DNA of 64,000 nt from Streptomyces sp. CNQ-509 (GTDB taxonomy: Bacteria > Actinomycetota > Actinomycetes > Streptomycetales > Streptomycetaceae): assembly GCF_001011035.1 (NCBI RefSeq), contig NZ_CP011492.1, forward strand, positions 1,929,501-1,993,500, in the 5' to 3' direction. Shown piece by piece: positions 8,167-17,358 of this stretch (positions are counted from its first letter, which is position 1; the number at the start of each line of letters is the position of its first letter). A program made the translations under genes and the position numbers. A model generated the notes under the pieces. The model made no database searches. It worked only from the letters and a program-made list of their open reading frames with translations, and was not told where the DNA came from.

Positions 8167-9146
8167 GCGGGCCGCCGCAGCGCATCCTGGTCACCGGCGC
8201 GACCGGCTTCGTCGGCGGCGCGGTGACCCGGGCGCTGCTCGCCGCGGGCCGCGAGGTGACGGCGCTGGTACGCGACACGTCCCGGGCGGAAGGGCTCGCC
8301 GAGGCCGGCGCCAACCTGCACACCGGCGACATGCTGCGCCCGGAGACGTACGTGCCGCTGGTGGACGGCGTGGACGCCGTGGTGCACGCGGCCCAGCTCC
8401 GCGTCGGCGGACGGATGTCGAAGGCCGTGCTCGCCCGCATGCACGAGGCGGACCGCGTGATGTCCGACGCCCTGGCCCAGGCGTGTCTGAAGGCCGGGAA
8501 CAGGCTGCTCTACGCCGCCGGAACGTTCGTGTACGGGGACCACGGCGCCGAATGGATCGACGAGTCCACCCCGCACACCCCCGCCCCGCTGGGCGCCGGC
8601 CACGCGGACGGCGCCGCCCGGCTGCGCGCCCTGACGGCGCGGGGCCTGGACTCCGTGGTCCTCTACGCCGGCTTCGTCTACGGTCCCGGCGGCAACTTCA
8701 AGGCCGCGTTCTACGACCAGGGGCGCGCCGGCCGGCTGCGCCACCCCGGTGACGGCCGGAACCACTGGAGCTGCGTCCACCTCTCCGACCTGGCTGCCGG
8801 CTACCTGGCCGCGCTGGACCGGGCCCCGGCGGGCAGCGGCTACAACCTGGTCGACGACGAGCCGCTGCCGCTCGCCGAGTTCACCCGCGCCATCGCCCGC
8901 GAGATGGGCGTGTCCCGGGTGTCGCGGGTGCCGGGATTCGCCGCCTCCCTGGCGCTGGGCCGCCCGGTGGCCGCCTCGCTCATGACGTCGTACCGCGTGT
9001 CCAACCGCCGCGCCCGCGCGGACCTCGGCTGGGCGCCGGCCCACCCCACCGTGGCCGAGGGCCTGCCCGGAACCCTGGAGGCCCTCGCGGCCGGCGCGGC
9101 GGCAATACCACCACACGGCTCCTCCACGAAGCAGCGCGGAAGGTGA
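8163..9146 (+). CDS. Atypical extended SDR, NAD(P)-binding
   Basis: A 327-residue protein of the NAD-dependent epimerase/dehydratase (extended SDR) family. The nucleotide-binding motif TGATGFVG is at 11-18, and the substrate-side block VYGPGGNFK is present. The YxxxK catalytic pair is missing: where Tyr and Lys are expected the sequence reads HADGA, after [11 protein letters not shown]. It may therefore act without the usual Tyr-Lys proton relay or bind substrate non-catalytically. The GTG start lies in a 4-bp overlap with the dehydrogenase stop (8163-8166), so the pair is coupled and may handle the same nucleotide sugar. That partnership is an inference. Confidence 0.85.
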   Translation: MSGPPQRILVTGATGFVGGAVTRALLAAGREVTALVRDTSRAEGLAEAGANLHTGDMLRPETYVPLVDGVDAVVHAAQLRVGGRMSKAVLARMHEADRVMSDALAQACLKAGNRLLYAAGTFVYGDHGAEWIDESTPHTPAPLGAGHADGAARLRALTARGLDSVVLYAGFVYGPGGNFKAAFYDQGRAGRLRHPGDGRNHWSCVHLSDLAAGYLAALDRAPAGSGYNLVDDEPLPLAEFTRAIAREMGVSRVSRVPGFAASLALGRPVAASLMTSYRVSNRRARADLGWAPAHPTVAEGLPGTLEALAAGAAAIPPHGSSTKQRGR

Positions 9147-9151
9147 GGCAG

Positions 9152-10627
9152 ATGAGTAGGAACCTGAGCGGCACGCGGGACGGTGCGGGCCACGCCATCG
9201 TGATCGGCTCCAGCCTCGCCGGGCTCACCGCTGCCGCCGTGCTGGCCCGTCACATGGAGCGGGTCACCGTGATCGAGCGGGACCGGCTGCCGAGCGACGC
9301 GCAGTGGCGTCCCGGAGTCGCGCAGTCGCGGCACGCGCACAACCTGATGGCCGCCGGGCACCAGGGCCTGGGCAAGCTGTTCCCCGGGATCCAGCAGGAG
9401 CTGCTCGACGCGCAGATGGTGTCGGTCCGGGTGCCCGAGGACATGCTCATGCTCGCCCCGGGCGGCTGGATACCCCGGTTCGAGACCGGCATGACGATGA
9501 TGACGGGCACCCGCGACATCGTCGACGCGGTCGTCCGGGACCGGCTGCGTGCCGAGCCGAAGGTGACCTTCCTCCAGGAGCACGAGGTGGTCGGGCTGCA
9601 GGGCGGCCCCGGCGACTCGGTCAGCGGTGTCCGCGTACGCGCCAAGGACAAGGACGCCAAGGGCGGCTGGGGCGAACCGGAGCCGATGGCCGCGGAGTTC
9701 GTCGTCGACGCCGCGGGTCGCAAGTCCCGCGCACCGCAGTGGCTCGGCGAACTGGGCTACGACAAGCCCGCCGAGAGCGTGGTGGACGCCAAGACCGCCT
9801 ACGGCACCACCGTCTACGAGCCGCCCGCGGGACACGCCGCCGACTGGAAGTGCATCCTGCTGCTGGCCACCCCCGAGAACCCCCGGCAGGGCATCCTCAA
9901 CCCCATCGAGGACGGGCGCTGGATGGTCTCGGTCTCCGCCAGCGGCGGCAACCGCCCGCCCACGGACCAGGAGGGGATGCTGGAGGGCGCCAAGTCGCTG
10001 CGCCACCCCGTGGTGTACGAGGCCATCAAGGACGCGACTCCCGTCGGCCCGGTGTACGGCTCCGGCCGCACCGAGAACCGCTGGCGCCACTTCGAGAAGC
10101 TGCGCCGCTGGCCCGACCGGTTCCTGGTCATCGGCGACGCACTCGCGGCCTTCAACCCCTCGTACGGGCAGGGGATGTCCGTCGCGGTGCAGAGCGCGCT
10201 GCTCCTCGACAGGATGCTGGAAAGCCGCGGGACGAACGGGGGCGGCACCCACCGGCTCCGCCGCGCGCTGGCCAAGCAGGTCGCCGTGGCCTGGCAGTTG
10301 GCCACCGCCATCGACCTGCACTACCCCTGGGCCGCCGAAGCGAGCCCGCCCGACCTGCCGACCCGGCTCGGCATGCGCTACGTCGACCGCGTCGGCGCCG
10401 CCGCGCCGACCGACCACGACGCGGCCCGGGTGGTCCTGGAGCTGGCCCAGCTCCTGGCCGCACCGACCGCGGTGTTCCGGCCGCGCGTGCTCAGGTCGGC
10501 GCTGCGCGGGCCCCGCGGGCCCGTGTCCACCGACCCCCCGCGCGCGCCGCACGGCGCCCCGACCGCTCCCGGAGCGGACGTCCGGGCGATCTCGTCGCCC
10601 TCCAACCGGAAAACAAGGAGTAGCTGA
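9152..10627 (+). CDS. FAD-dependent monooxygenase, MonCI-like, copy 1
   Basis: A 491-residue flavoprotein of the group A hydroxylase/epoxidase fold. It has an N-terminal FAD Rossmann motif (VIGSSLAGLTAA), a GVAQSRHAHNL block and FVVDAAGRKSRAPQWL. The second FAD motif is VIGDALAAFNPSYGQGM. The RHAH block, the DAxGR motif and the order of blocks recall polyether epoxidases such as MonCI/LasC, so epoxidation of an alkene is a reasonable guess; hydroxylation is possible. ATG 9152 follows AAGGTGAGG. A paralogue of similar length lies at 15787. Its stop overlaps the next start by one base. Confidence 0.88.
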   Translation: MSRNLSGTRDGAGHAIVIGSSLAGLTAAAVLARHMERVTVIERDRLPSDAQWRPGVAQSRHAHNLMAAGHQGLGKLFPGIQQELLDAQMVSVRVPEDMLMLAPGGWIPRFETGMTMMTGTRDIVDAVVRDRLRAEPKVTFLQEHEVVGLQGGPGDSVSGVRVRAKDKDAKGGWGEPEPMAAEFVVDAAGRKSRAPQWLGELGYDKPAESVVDAKTAYGTTVYEPPAGHAADWKCILLLATPENPRQGILNPIEDGRWMVSVSASGGNRPPTDQEGMLEGAKSLRHPVVYEAIKDATPVGPVYGSGRTENRWRHFEKLRRWPDRFLVIGDALAAFNPSYGQGMSVAVQSALLLDRMLESRGTNGGGTHRLRRALAKQVAVAWQLATAIDLHYPWAAEASPPDLPTRLGMRYVDRVGAAAPTDHDAARVVLELAQLLAAPTAVFRPRVLRSALRGPRGPVSTDPPRAPHGAPTAPGADVRAISSPSNRKTRSS

Positions 10628-11625
10628 TGTCGACTCAGTCCACAGACAAGGCGCCGGATATGACATCGGGTGGGGGATCGGAAACCGGCCACATTACCGA
10701 GGATCTGACGTTCCGTATCCGGACGAGCGCCGACCCGGAGAACGAATGGGAACTCAGCGCTCAGCTCGTCATACCCGAGGGCGGCGCCGACACCGTCCAG
10801 GTGCTGCTGCCCGGTCTCACGTACGACAGGCGCTACTGGCAGGTGCCGGGCGAGTACGACTACTGTGACCATATGCTCCGAGCCGGATACGCGGTGTTGC
10901 TGCTTGACCGGGTGGGAACGGGAGCGAGCAGCAGGCCCCCGGCGACACAACTCCACGCGGACAGCCACGTCGAGACCATCCATCACGTGATACAGCAGCT
11001 CCGCTCCGGCACCCCGTCCGGGCACTCCTTCGGCAAGATCGTCTCGGTCGGGCACTCCTACGGCGCGGGCATCGCCATCATGGAAGCGGCCGCACACGCC
11101 GACATCGACGCGCTCGTGGTCACCGGCATGCTGCACACCACCTCGCCGCTCTACGACGAGGTGATCAACTTCTTCCACCCGGGCTCCCAGGACCCGGTCC
11201 TGAACGATGCCTCCCTGCCGCAGTGGTACATGACCCAACGCCCCGGTCTGCGCGCCCGGATGCTCGAGCACGCCGACGGCATGGACCCCGAGCTCTCCGC
11301 CCATAACGAAAAGATCAAGTCCACCGCCACCATCGGCGAGGGTGAGAGCCTGCCAAAGACCTATCTGCCCGAACATTCCCGTGCGGTCAAGGTCCCGGTC
11401 TTGTTGGTGGTGGGAGAGCATGACGCCTTGTTCAGCAGTGCGGATGTGGACTTCGCGGCAACGGGCGAGGCCGTACTCGCCTTTGAAGCGGACTTCTACG
11501 CGGCGGAGTCGGAGCTGGAGGCACACGTCATCCCAGGCGCGGGCCATTCCCTGAACGTTCACCGAAATGCCACCGACAGCTACGCCATCGTCCGGGACTG
11601 GGTGGACCGGAAGCTCTCCGGGTAG
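10627..11625 (+). CDS. Alpha/beta hydrolase
   Basis: A 332-residue alpha/beta hydrolase. The nucleophile elbow VGHSYG gives S144, the acid is probably D266 in VVGEHDALF, and the base is H307 in PGAGHSLN. There is no signal peptide, so it acts in the cytoplasm. ATG overlaps the stop of the FAD monooxygenase by one base (TGATG), so the two are probably co-translated. The neighbour suggests ester, lactone or epoxide opening. The serine nucleophile favours an ester or thioester over a classical epoxide hydrolase, which uses Asp. Confidence 0.88.
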   Translation: MSTQSTDKAPDMTSGGGSETGHITEDLTFRIRTSADPENEWELSAQLVIPEGGADTVQVLLPGLTYDRRYWQVPGEYDYCDHMLRAGYAVLLLDRVGTGASSRPPATQLHADSHVETIHHVIQQLRSGTPSGHSFGKIVSVGHSYGAGIAIMEAAAHADIDALVVTGMLHTTSPLYDEVINFFHPGSQDPVLNDASLPQWYMTQRPGLRARMLEHADGMDPELSAHNEKIKSTATIGEGESLPKTYLPEHSRAVKVPVLLVVGEHDALFSSADVDFAATGEAVLAFEADFYAAESELEAHVIPGAGHSLNVHRNATDSYAIVRDWVDRKLSG

Positions 11626-11661
11626 TTCCCGTGGCGGAGTTGATGATGCGAAAGGTAAGTG

Positions 11662-13908
11662 ATGTTTGATCGACTGACGCGCATGGCGCTCACGTCACCG
11701 AAGAAGGTGGTGGGACTGACCTTACTGGTCGTCTTCCTCTTCGGTGGGGCTTCGGCGGGGTTGCAGGACCGGCTGACCATGGGCGGGTACGAGTCCACGG
11801 GCACCGAGTCGTACAAGGCGGCCCAGGAACTGGAGAAGACGTTCGAGCAGGGGGAGCCCAACCTCGCGCTCGTCGTCGAGGACGCCCGTGGCGTGGACGA
11901 CCCGGAGGTGGCGGCGGCCGGCGGCCGGCTCACCGAGAAGCTGGCGGACGAAGCGGACGTCACCAACGTGGTGTCCTACTGGTCTTCGGACCAGGCGCCC
12001 GCGCTGCGCGGGGAGTCGGGCGAACAGGCCCTCGTCCTCGGTCGGATCACCGGTGACTTCGACGACGTCATCGACCGGGTGGAGAAGCTGGACGAGGACT
12101 ACACCGGCAAGGTGGACGGCCTTGAGGTGACCACCGGCGGCTCCGCCATGATGTGGCTGGAGAACACCACCAAGGCCGCCGAGGACGCGACCAAGGCCGA
12201 GTTCATGGTCTTCCCGCTCGTCCTGCTCGTTCTCATCATCATCTTCGGCGGCGTCGTGGCCGCCCTGCTGCCGCTCTCCGTGGCGATATGCGCGATGCTG
12301 ACGTCGATGGGTGTCCTCTTCGGCATCACGTTCGCCATGGACACCTCCAACGTGGTGGTGAACACGACCACGTTCCTGGGCATCGGCCTCGGCATCGACT
12401 ACAGCCTGCTCTTCGTCACCCGGTACCGCGAGGAGCTGCGCCGCGGCAAGGAGATCGGCGCGGCGATCAGCACCACCCTGCACACCGCGGGCCGGACGGT
12501 GCTCTTCTCCGCGTTCACCGTCGCCGCCGCCTTCCTGGGGCTGCTGGTGCTGCCGTTCACCATGATGAGGTCGCTGGCCATCGGCTGCATCGTCACCTCA
12601 CTGCTGGCCGCGTTCCTCACGGTGGTGCTCCTGCCGGGGCTGCTGAAGTGGCTCGGCCCGCGGATCGAGAAGTGGCGTCTGATCCGGCGCAAGTCCGACC
12701 CGTCCGAGGACGGCGGCGGTTCCTGGCACAAGCTGGCGACCGGCGTGATGCGCCGCCCCATCGCGGTGACGGTGCTGGTCCTCGCCATCGTCATCCCCCT
12801 CGGCCTGCCCGCGCTCAACATGAACCTGCGGCTTCCGGACGAGAGCGTGCTCGCCACGGACGCCCAGTCGGCCGAGGTCGCCTCGGTGCTGCGCGAGGAC
12901 TTCGACTCGCGTGAGCAGCAGCCGGTCCAGATCGTCGCGACGAACACGGGCGCACCGGACCAGCAGACCGGGGAGATCGACGACTACGCCAAGCGGCTGT
13001 CCGAACTACCCGGCGCCACCCGGGTGGACACCCTCACCGGCACGTACCAGGACGGGCAGCTCGCCGCCGAACCCGGCCCGGCGTCCGCCCGGTTCGCCGT
13101 GGACGACGGCGTGTACTTCTCGATGATCCCCGCCGCGGACCCGTACTCGGACGCCGGCACCGACCTGGTCGAGGACGTCCGGGCGGAGAAGGCACCGTTC
13201 GACGTGCAAGTCGGCGGGCAGGCGGCCGTGAGCACGGACACCTTCGACACGCTGGTGGACCGGCTGCCGATCGCCGGCGCGATCCTCTTCGTGATCATGT
13301 TCATCCTGCTGTTCCTGCTCACCGGGAGCATCCTGCTGCCGCTCAAGGCGATGGTGCTCACCGCGCTGAGCCTGACCGCCACCTTCGGCGCGCTCGTGTT
13401 CATCTTCCAGGACGGCAACCTGATGTGGCTGGTCGGCGACTTCGTCGAAACCGGCGGCATCACCTGGACGGCACCGATCATGATCTTCGCCATGGCCTTC
13501 GCCCTCTCCATGGACTACGAGGTCTTCATGATCTCCCGCATCAAGGAGGAGTACGACCGCACCGGTGACAACGAACTGGCGGTCGCCTCCGGCCTGGAGC
13601 GGGTCGGCAAGGTGGTGACCTACGCCGCGCTGCTGCTCTCGCTGGTCTTCCTGGTCCTGCTCACCTCGGGCATCAGCTACATGAAGGCCATCGGCATCGG
13701 CATGGCGCTGGCGATCGTCATGGACGCCACGCTCATCCGGGGCGGCCTGCTGCCGGCGTTCATGAAGCTCATGGGCAGCGCCAACTGGTGGGCACCCAAG
13801 CCCCTCAAGGCGCTGCACACCCGCTTCGGCATCAGGGAGGGGGAGGAGATGGGCCCGACGCCGGCCGCCACCGGCACCGACGCCTCCTTGGCCGCGCAGA
13901 AGCAGTAG
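11662..13908 (+). CDS. MMPL-family RND exporter, TTA codon near start
   Basis: A 748-residue inner-membrane transporter of the MMPL/RND family. One helix lies near residue 20, followed by a periplasmic-type loop (to about 180) and a five-to-six-helix bundle. A second loop and a second helix bundle with FALSMDYEVFM follow, as in the family's repeated halves. In actinomycetes such proteins export lipids and lipid-like metabolites. Codon 21 (11722-11724) is TTA, read by the bldA tRNA in Streptomyces, so export may be developmentally gated. It is the only TTA I found in the cluster. ATG 11662 follows AAAGGTAAG. A strong hairpin follows the stop. Confidence 0.93.
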   Translation: MFDRLTRMALTSPKKVVGLTLLVVFLFGGASAGLQDRLTMGGYESTGTESYKAAQELEKTFEQGEPNLALVVEDARGVDDPEVAAAGGRLTEKLADEADVTNVVSYWSSDQAPALRGESGEQALVLGRITGDFDDVIDRVEKLDEDYTGKVDGLEVTTGGSAMMWLENTTKAAEDATKAEFMVFPLVLLVLIIIFGGVVAALLPLSVAICAMLTSMGVLFGITFAMDTSNVVVNTTTFLGIGLGIDYSLLFVTRYREELRRGKEIGAAISTTLHTAGRTVLFSAFTVAAAFLGLLVLPFTMMRSLAIGCIVTSLLAAFLTVVLLPGLLKWLGPRIEKWRLIRRKSDPSEDGGGSWHKLATGVMRRPIAVTVLVLAIVIPLGLPALNMNLRLPDESVLATDAQSAEVASVLREDFDSREQQPVQIVATNTGAPDQQTGEIDDYAKRLSELPGATRVDTLTGTYQDGQLAAEPGPASARFAVDDGVYFSMIPAADPYSDAGTDLVEDVRAEKAPFDVQVGGQAAVSTDTFDTLVDRLPIAGAILFVIMFILLFLLTGSILLPLKAMVLTALSLTATFGALVFIFQDGNLMWLVGDFVETGGITWTAPIMIFAMAFALSMDYEVFMISRIKEEYDRTGDNELAVASGLERVGKVVTYAALLLSLVFLVLLTSGISYMKAIGIGMALAIVMDATLIRGGLLPAFMKLMGSANWWAPKPLKALHTRFGIREGEEMGPTPAATGTDASLAAQKQ

Positions 13909-13974
13909 CACCACCTCGTACGGCCGCTCACCGCGCCGCCCGGCTCCCTGGGGAACCGCGGTGCCCGGCGGCGC

Positions 13975-13999
13975 GGGTGGGGCGCCTCACGCCCCACCC
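13975..13999 (+). terminator. Hairpin terminator after the MMPL gene
   Basis: A perfect 10-bp stem (13975-13984 with 13990-13999) around a 5-base loop, 66 bases after the MMPL stop and 66 bases before the next ligase. It is GC-rich without a U-tract. It splits the cluster into two transcription units, so the second ligase and FAD enzyme probably have their own promoter between 14000 and 14065. Confidence 0.65.
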
Positions 14000-14065
14000 G
14001 GGCCGCCGCCCCGGCACCTCGTGCCGGCCCATGCCCACGTTTCCTCTACGAAGCGGGATTCCGCG

Positions 14066-15685
14066 ATGCCAAAGAACCCACGTCCCAAGAACATCGGGCT
14101 GCTCTTCGAGCACTACGCCGGGGCTCCGGCGCCGGAATGGCACCTGGACATACCGTTCTCCATCGCGCCGGACACCAGGACCCACGACGCCACGTCGCTG
14201 GCGAACCTGGTATCCGACATGTCGGGACGGCTGAAGGCGGCCGGGCTGCGTCGCGGTGACCGGGTCGCCCTCGTCAAGAACAACCACCTCGACACCATCG
14301 TCCTGGCCGCCGCGGTGGCCAGGCTCGGCGCCCTGCCGGCCATGATCACCTCGACGTTCGACTCGGAGACGCTGGCCAGGATGATGCCGCGGCTCGAACC
14401 GAAGCTGCTGGTCGCCTCCGAGGAGGTGCTCGGCGCCGCGGACCGGGCGGGCATCAAGCTGGTGGACAAGTCCACCCGCGTCGTCTGCGTCGACGGTGCC
14501 CCCGACAGCCCGTCCGGGGTGACGCCGCTGGCCGAGTTCGCCGGCGCGGACGTCCCGCAGCCGGACATCGTGGACAACAGCGAGCCGATGCTGTGCACGC
14601 ACACCTCCGGGACCACCGGCGTGCCCAAGTTCGTCGCACACTCCGCGAACACGCTCCTCGGGGTGCTCTCCAAGCTGGAGACCCTCAGGATCCCGTTCCT
14701 CTCCACGCGCCCGGACGACACCATCGCCTCGTGCATCGCCTTCGTGCACTCGCGCGCGGTCACCTGGACCTTCGCCCAGTTCGCGCTCCCGCCGGCGAAG
14801 GCCGTGGTGCTCAGCCAGGCGGACCCGTCGACGGTCGTGGAGACGCTGAGCAAGCACCGTCCGACGACGCTGGAAGCGTGCCCCAACATCTACCAGTTGT
14901 GGGAGCACCTGATCCGGACGAACCCCGAGCTGTTCACGCACATACGGGCGTACCTCAGCACCTTCGACGCCATCCACCCCAGCACCGTCCGCGCCTTCAT
15001 GGCGGCCACCAAGCGCCGCGGCGCGGTGTGGGGGCAGAGCTGGGGCCAGAGCGAGATCGGGCCCGCGACCCTGGCCGTCTACCCGAAGCGCAAGGTGATG
15101 CGCTCCGAGGGCAGCCGCGGCGGGCCGATCACCAACAACGTCGGCCGCCCCATCCCCTTCGTCACCCGCATCCGGGTCGTCGACCCCGAGACGCGCAAGC
15201 CGAAGCGGCGCGGCCAGCGGGGGCTCGTGCTCATCCGTACCAAGGGCCGCTGCCTCACCTACCTCGGCGAGCCCGAGCGGCACCGGGAGAAGGACTGGAA
15301 CGGCTGGTGGAACACCGGGGACATCGGCGTCCACACCCGGACCGGCAGCCTGGAGATCCTCGACCGGGAGGTCGACAGCATCCCCGGCATGAGCAGCCTC
15401 GAACTGGAGAGCCTGCTGATCGAGCGCCTCGACCCGGTCACCGAGGCCATCGTCCTGGGCAACCCGAACGGGCTGCCCCTCCCCGTGATCAGCACCTACG
15501 ACGGGTCCCCCCTCGACCCGCAGGAGTGGCGGCGGGCCACCGCGGACCTGCCGGAGCTCGACGAACCGCGGGTCATCCCGTGGGAGGACTTCCCGCGGAC
15601 CGGCACCTGGAAGGTCCGCAGGCCCCAACTGCGCAACCGGATGCTCAACAGCGAGGAGACCTTCGGCACCGGCCGCTGGACCTGA
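14066..15685 (+). CDS. ANL-superfamily acyl-activating ligase, copy 2
   Basis: A 539-residue adenylate-forming enzyme and close paralogue of the one at 5242. It starts PKNPRPKNIG against [10 protein letters not shown], shares [11 protein letters not shown], has WGQSEIGP against WGQSETGP, and shares [19 protein letters not shown] and the terminal GRWT. All acyl-adenylate motifs are intact, with Trp before the A10 Lys as in copy 1. The most variable stretch lies around residues 130-170, where substrate specificity could differ. ATG 14066 is chosen because homology with copy 1 begins there. It is followed about 100 bases later by the second FAD monooxygenase. Substrate unknown. Confidence 0.9.
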   Translation: MPKNPRPKNIGLLFEHYAGAPAPEWHLDIPFSIAPDTRTHDATSLANLVSDMSGRLKAAGLRRGDRVALVKNNHLDTIVLAAAVARLGALPAMITSTFDSETLARMMPRLEPKLLVASEEVLGAADRAGIKLVDKSTRVVCVDGAPDSPSGVTPLAEFAGADVPQPDIVDNSEPMLCTHTSGTTGVPKFVAHSANTLLGVLSKLETLRIPFLSTRPDDTIASCIAFVHSRAVTWTFAQFALPPAKAVVLSQADPSTVVETLSKHRPTTLEACPNIYQLWEHLIRTNPELFTHIRAYLSTFDAIHPSTVRAFMAATKRRGAVWGQSWGQSEIGPATLAVYPKRKVMRSEGSRGGPITNNVGRPIPFVTRIRVVDPETRKPKRRGQRGLVLIRTKGRCLTYLGEPERHREKDWNGWWNTGDIGVHTRTGSLEILDREVDSIPGMSSLELESLLIERLDPVTEAIVLGNPNGLPLPVISTYDGSPLDPQEWRRATADLPELDEPRVIPWEDFPRTGTWKVRRPQLRNRMLNSEETFGTGRWT

Positions 15686-15786
15686 GACGACGGCCCGGAG
15701 CCGGGGGAGACAGGCCGTCTTTCCGTGATGAGGCGTGCCCACAGGTCGGCAAGAACCTGAACTCGGAACGCAGGGGAGAGAATCGG

Positions 15787-17220
15787 ATGACTGACATATC
15801 CACCGGAGCGAGGGGCGGGCGCGCCATCGTCATCGGCGGAGGGCTGACCGGCATGCTGGCCGCCTGGGCCCTCGCCGAGGTGATGGACGAAGTCACCGTG
15901 CTGGAACGGGACCGGGAGCCGACCGGTCCCGACTTCCGGCCGGGCGTACCCCAGGGCCGGCACGCGCACGCCTTCATGGAGGGCGGCCAGCGGGCCCTCG
16001 AAGAGCTGCTCCCCGGCATCATCGACGAACTCGTCGAGGCCGGCGCGACCCGGACGAAGCTGCCCGCCGAACTGCTCTGGCTGGACTACGCCGGCTGGAA
16101 CGACCGCGGCACCGCCATCCGCGGCGGCGCGGGCTCCTTCCTCACCTGCACGCGGCCGATGCTCGACTGGATCGTGCGCTCGCGGGTCCTCAAGAGCCCG
16201 CGCATCACCGTTCGCCACGGCGTGACGGTCTCCGCGCTGCTCTGCTCCGAGGACGCGGTGCGCGGTGTCGTCGCGCAGGAGAAGGGCGGCGAGCCGGAGG
16301 AGCTGAAGGCCCCGCTGGTCGTCGACGCGAGCGGGCGTGGTTCGAACGCGCCGCGCTGGCTCCGCGAGCTGGGGTATCCGGAGCCGAAGGAAGAGCTGAT
16401 CGACTCCGGGATGGCGTACGCCTCGCGGCTGCTGCACCGTACGCCGGAGTCGGAGAAGGAGTCGTTCAATGTCGTGATGATCCAGCCGGTGCTCTCCACT
16501 CCGCGCTTCGGGCTCCTTATCCCGGTGGAGGACAACCGCTGGCTGGTCGCCCTCGGCGGGCTGCGCGGCTACGAGCCGCCGACGGAGTCCGACGACTGGA
16601 CGCAGTTCGCGAAGGAACTGCGCAGCCCCATGATCTACAAGATGATCGAGAACGCGGAGCCCGCCACCAACGTGTTCGGCTTCCGCAACACGCAGAACCG
16701 GCGGCGCTACTACGAGAAGCTCAGCCGGCGCCCGGACGGCTTCCTGGTGCTCGGCGACGCCGCGTGCACCTTCAACCCGGTCTACGGGCAGGGCATGTCG
16801 GTGGCCTGCTTCGAGGGGCTCGCCCTGCGCAAGCTGCTGGCCAAGCACGGCGCGGGGAAGGGCATGACCCGCAAGGCGCAGAAGATGGTCGCGCGGACGA
16901 TCCGCAACCCCTGGACCATGGCCACGAGCGAGGACCGCCGCTACCCGACGACGGTCGGCGGCGGCCGCCCCAACGCCCTGGAGCGGATGCTGGACTGGTA
17001 CGTCAAGCGCGTCAGCGCGGAGGCGCTGGTGAACCCCGTGGCGGGCAAGGCGTTCTTCAGCGTGGTGATGCTCCTCGAACCACCGACCCACCTCTTCCGC
17101 CCCGGGGTCGTGCTGGCCGCCCTCCGGCGCCGCGGCGCCTCGATCACGGTGCCGGAACCCGTACTCGCGGGGGCGCAGACCGACGACGAAGGGCCGGGCG
17201 TCCCCAGCGGCAACCGCTGA
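15787..17220 (+). CDS. FAD-dependent monooxygenase, MonCI-like, copy 2
   Basis: A 477-residue flavoprotein paralogous to the one at 9152. FAD motif 1 is VIGGGLTGMLAAW. Then come GVPQGRHAHAFMEGG and VVDASGRGSNAPRWL. FAD motif 2 is VLGDAACTFNPVYGQGM. It fits the recalled MonCI/LasC epoxidase pattern somewhat better than copy 1. ATG 15787 has AGGGGAGAG upstream. It forms the second ligase plus FAD-enzyme pair of the cluster and is the last enzyme gene before the regulators. A perfect hairpin follows. Confidence 0.88.
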   Translation: MTDISTGARGGRAIVIGGGLTGMLAAWALAEVMDEVTVLERDREPTGPDFRPGVPQGRHAHAFMEGGQRALEELLPGIIDELVEAGATRTKLPAELLWLDYAGWNDRGTAIRGGAGSFLTCTRPMLDWIVRSRVLKSPRITVRHGVTVSALLCSEDAVRGVVAQEKGGEPEELKAPLVVDASGRGSNAPRWLRELGYPEPKEELIDSGMAYASRLLHRTPESEKESFNVVMIQPVLSTPRFGLLIPVEDNRWLVALGGLRGYEPPTESDDWTQFAKELRSPMIYKMIENAEPATNVFGFRNTQNRRRYYEKLSRRPDGFLVLGDAACTFNPVYGQGMSVACFEGLALRKLLAKHGAGKGMTRKAQKMVARTIRNPWTMATSEDRRYPTTVGGGRPNALERMLDWYVKRVSAEALVNPVAGKAFFSVVMLLEPPTHLFRPGVVLAALRRRGASITVPEPVLAGAQTDDEGPGVPSGNR

Positions 17221-17229
17221 ACCCGGCGG

Positions 17230-17257
17230 GCACGGCGCCGGGCCGCCGGCGCCGTGC
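17230..17257 (+). terminator. Hairpin terminator after second FAD monooxygenase
   Basis: A perfect 12-bp stem (17230-17241 with 17246-17257) closed by a 4-base loop, beginning ten bases after the stop codon. GC-rich, no U-tract. It separates the biosynthetic genes from the regulator pair. Confidence 0.7.
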
Positions 17258-17358
17258 ACCAGCCGCGTGCGGGGAGGCCAGCGCCCCGTAGCCAAACGGC
17301 AGATCCTTGCCATACCTGGATCGCTGCTGCCCGAGAAGCCGAACTCTAGACTCGGCCC

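Noticed and set aside
14593..15786. Possible fusion of a long N-terminal extension to the second FAD monooxygenase
   Set aside because: The extension is an out-of-frame reading of the ligase gene. A good Shine-Dalgarno and the start of homology both place the flavoenzyme start at 15787.
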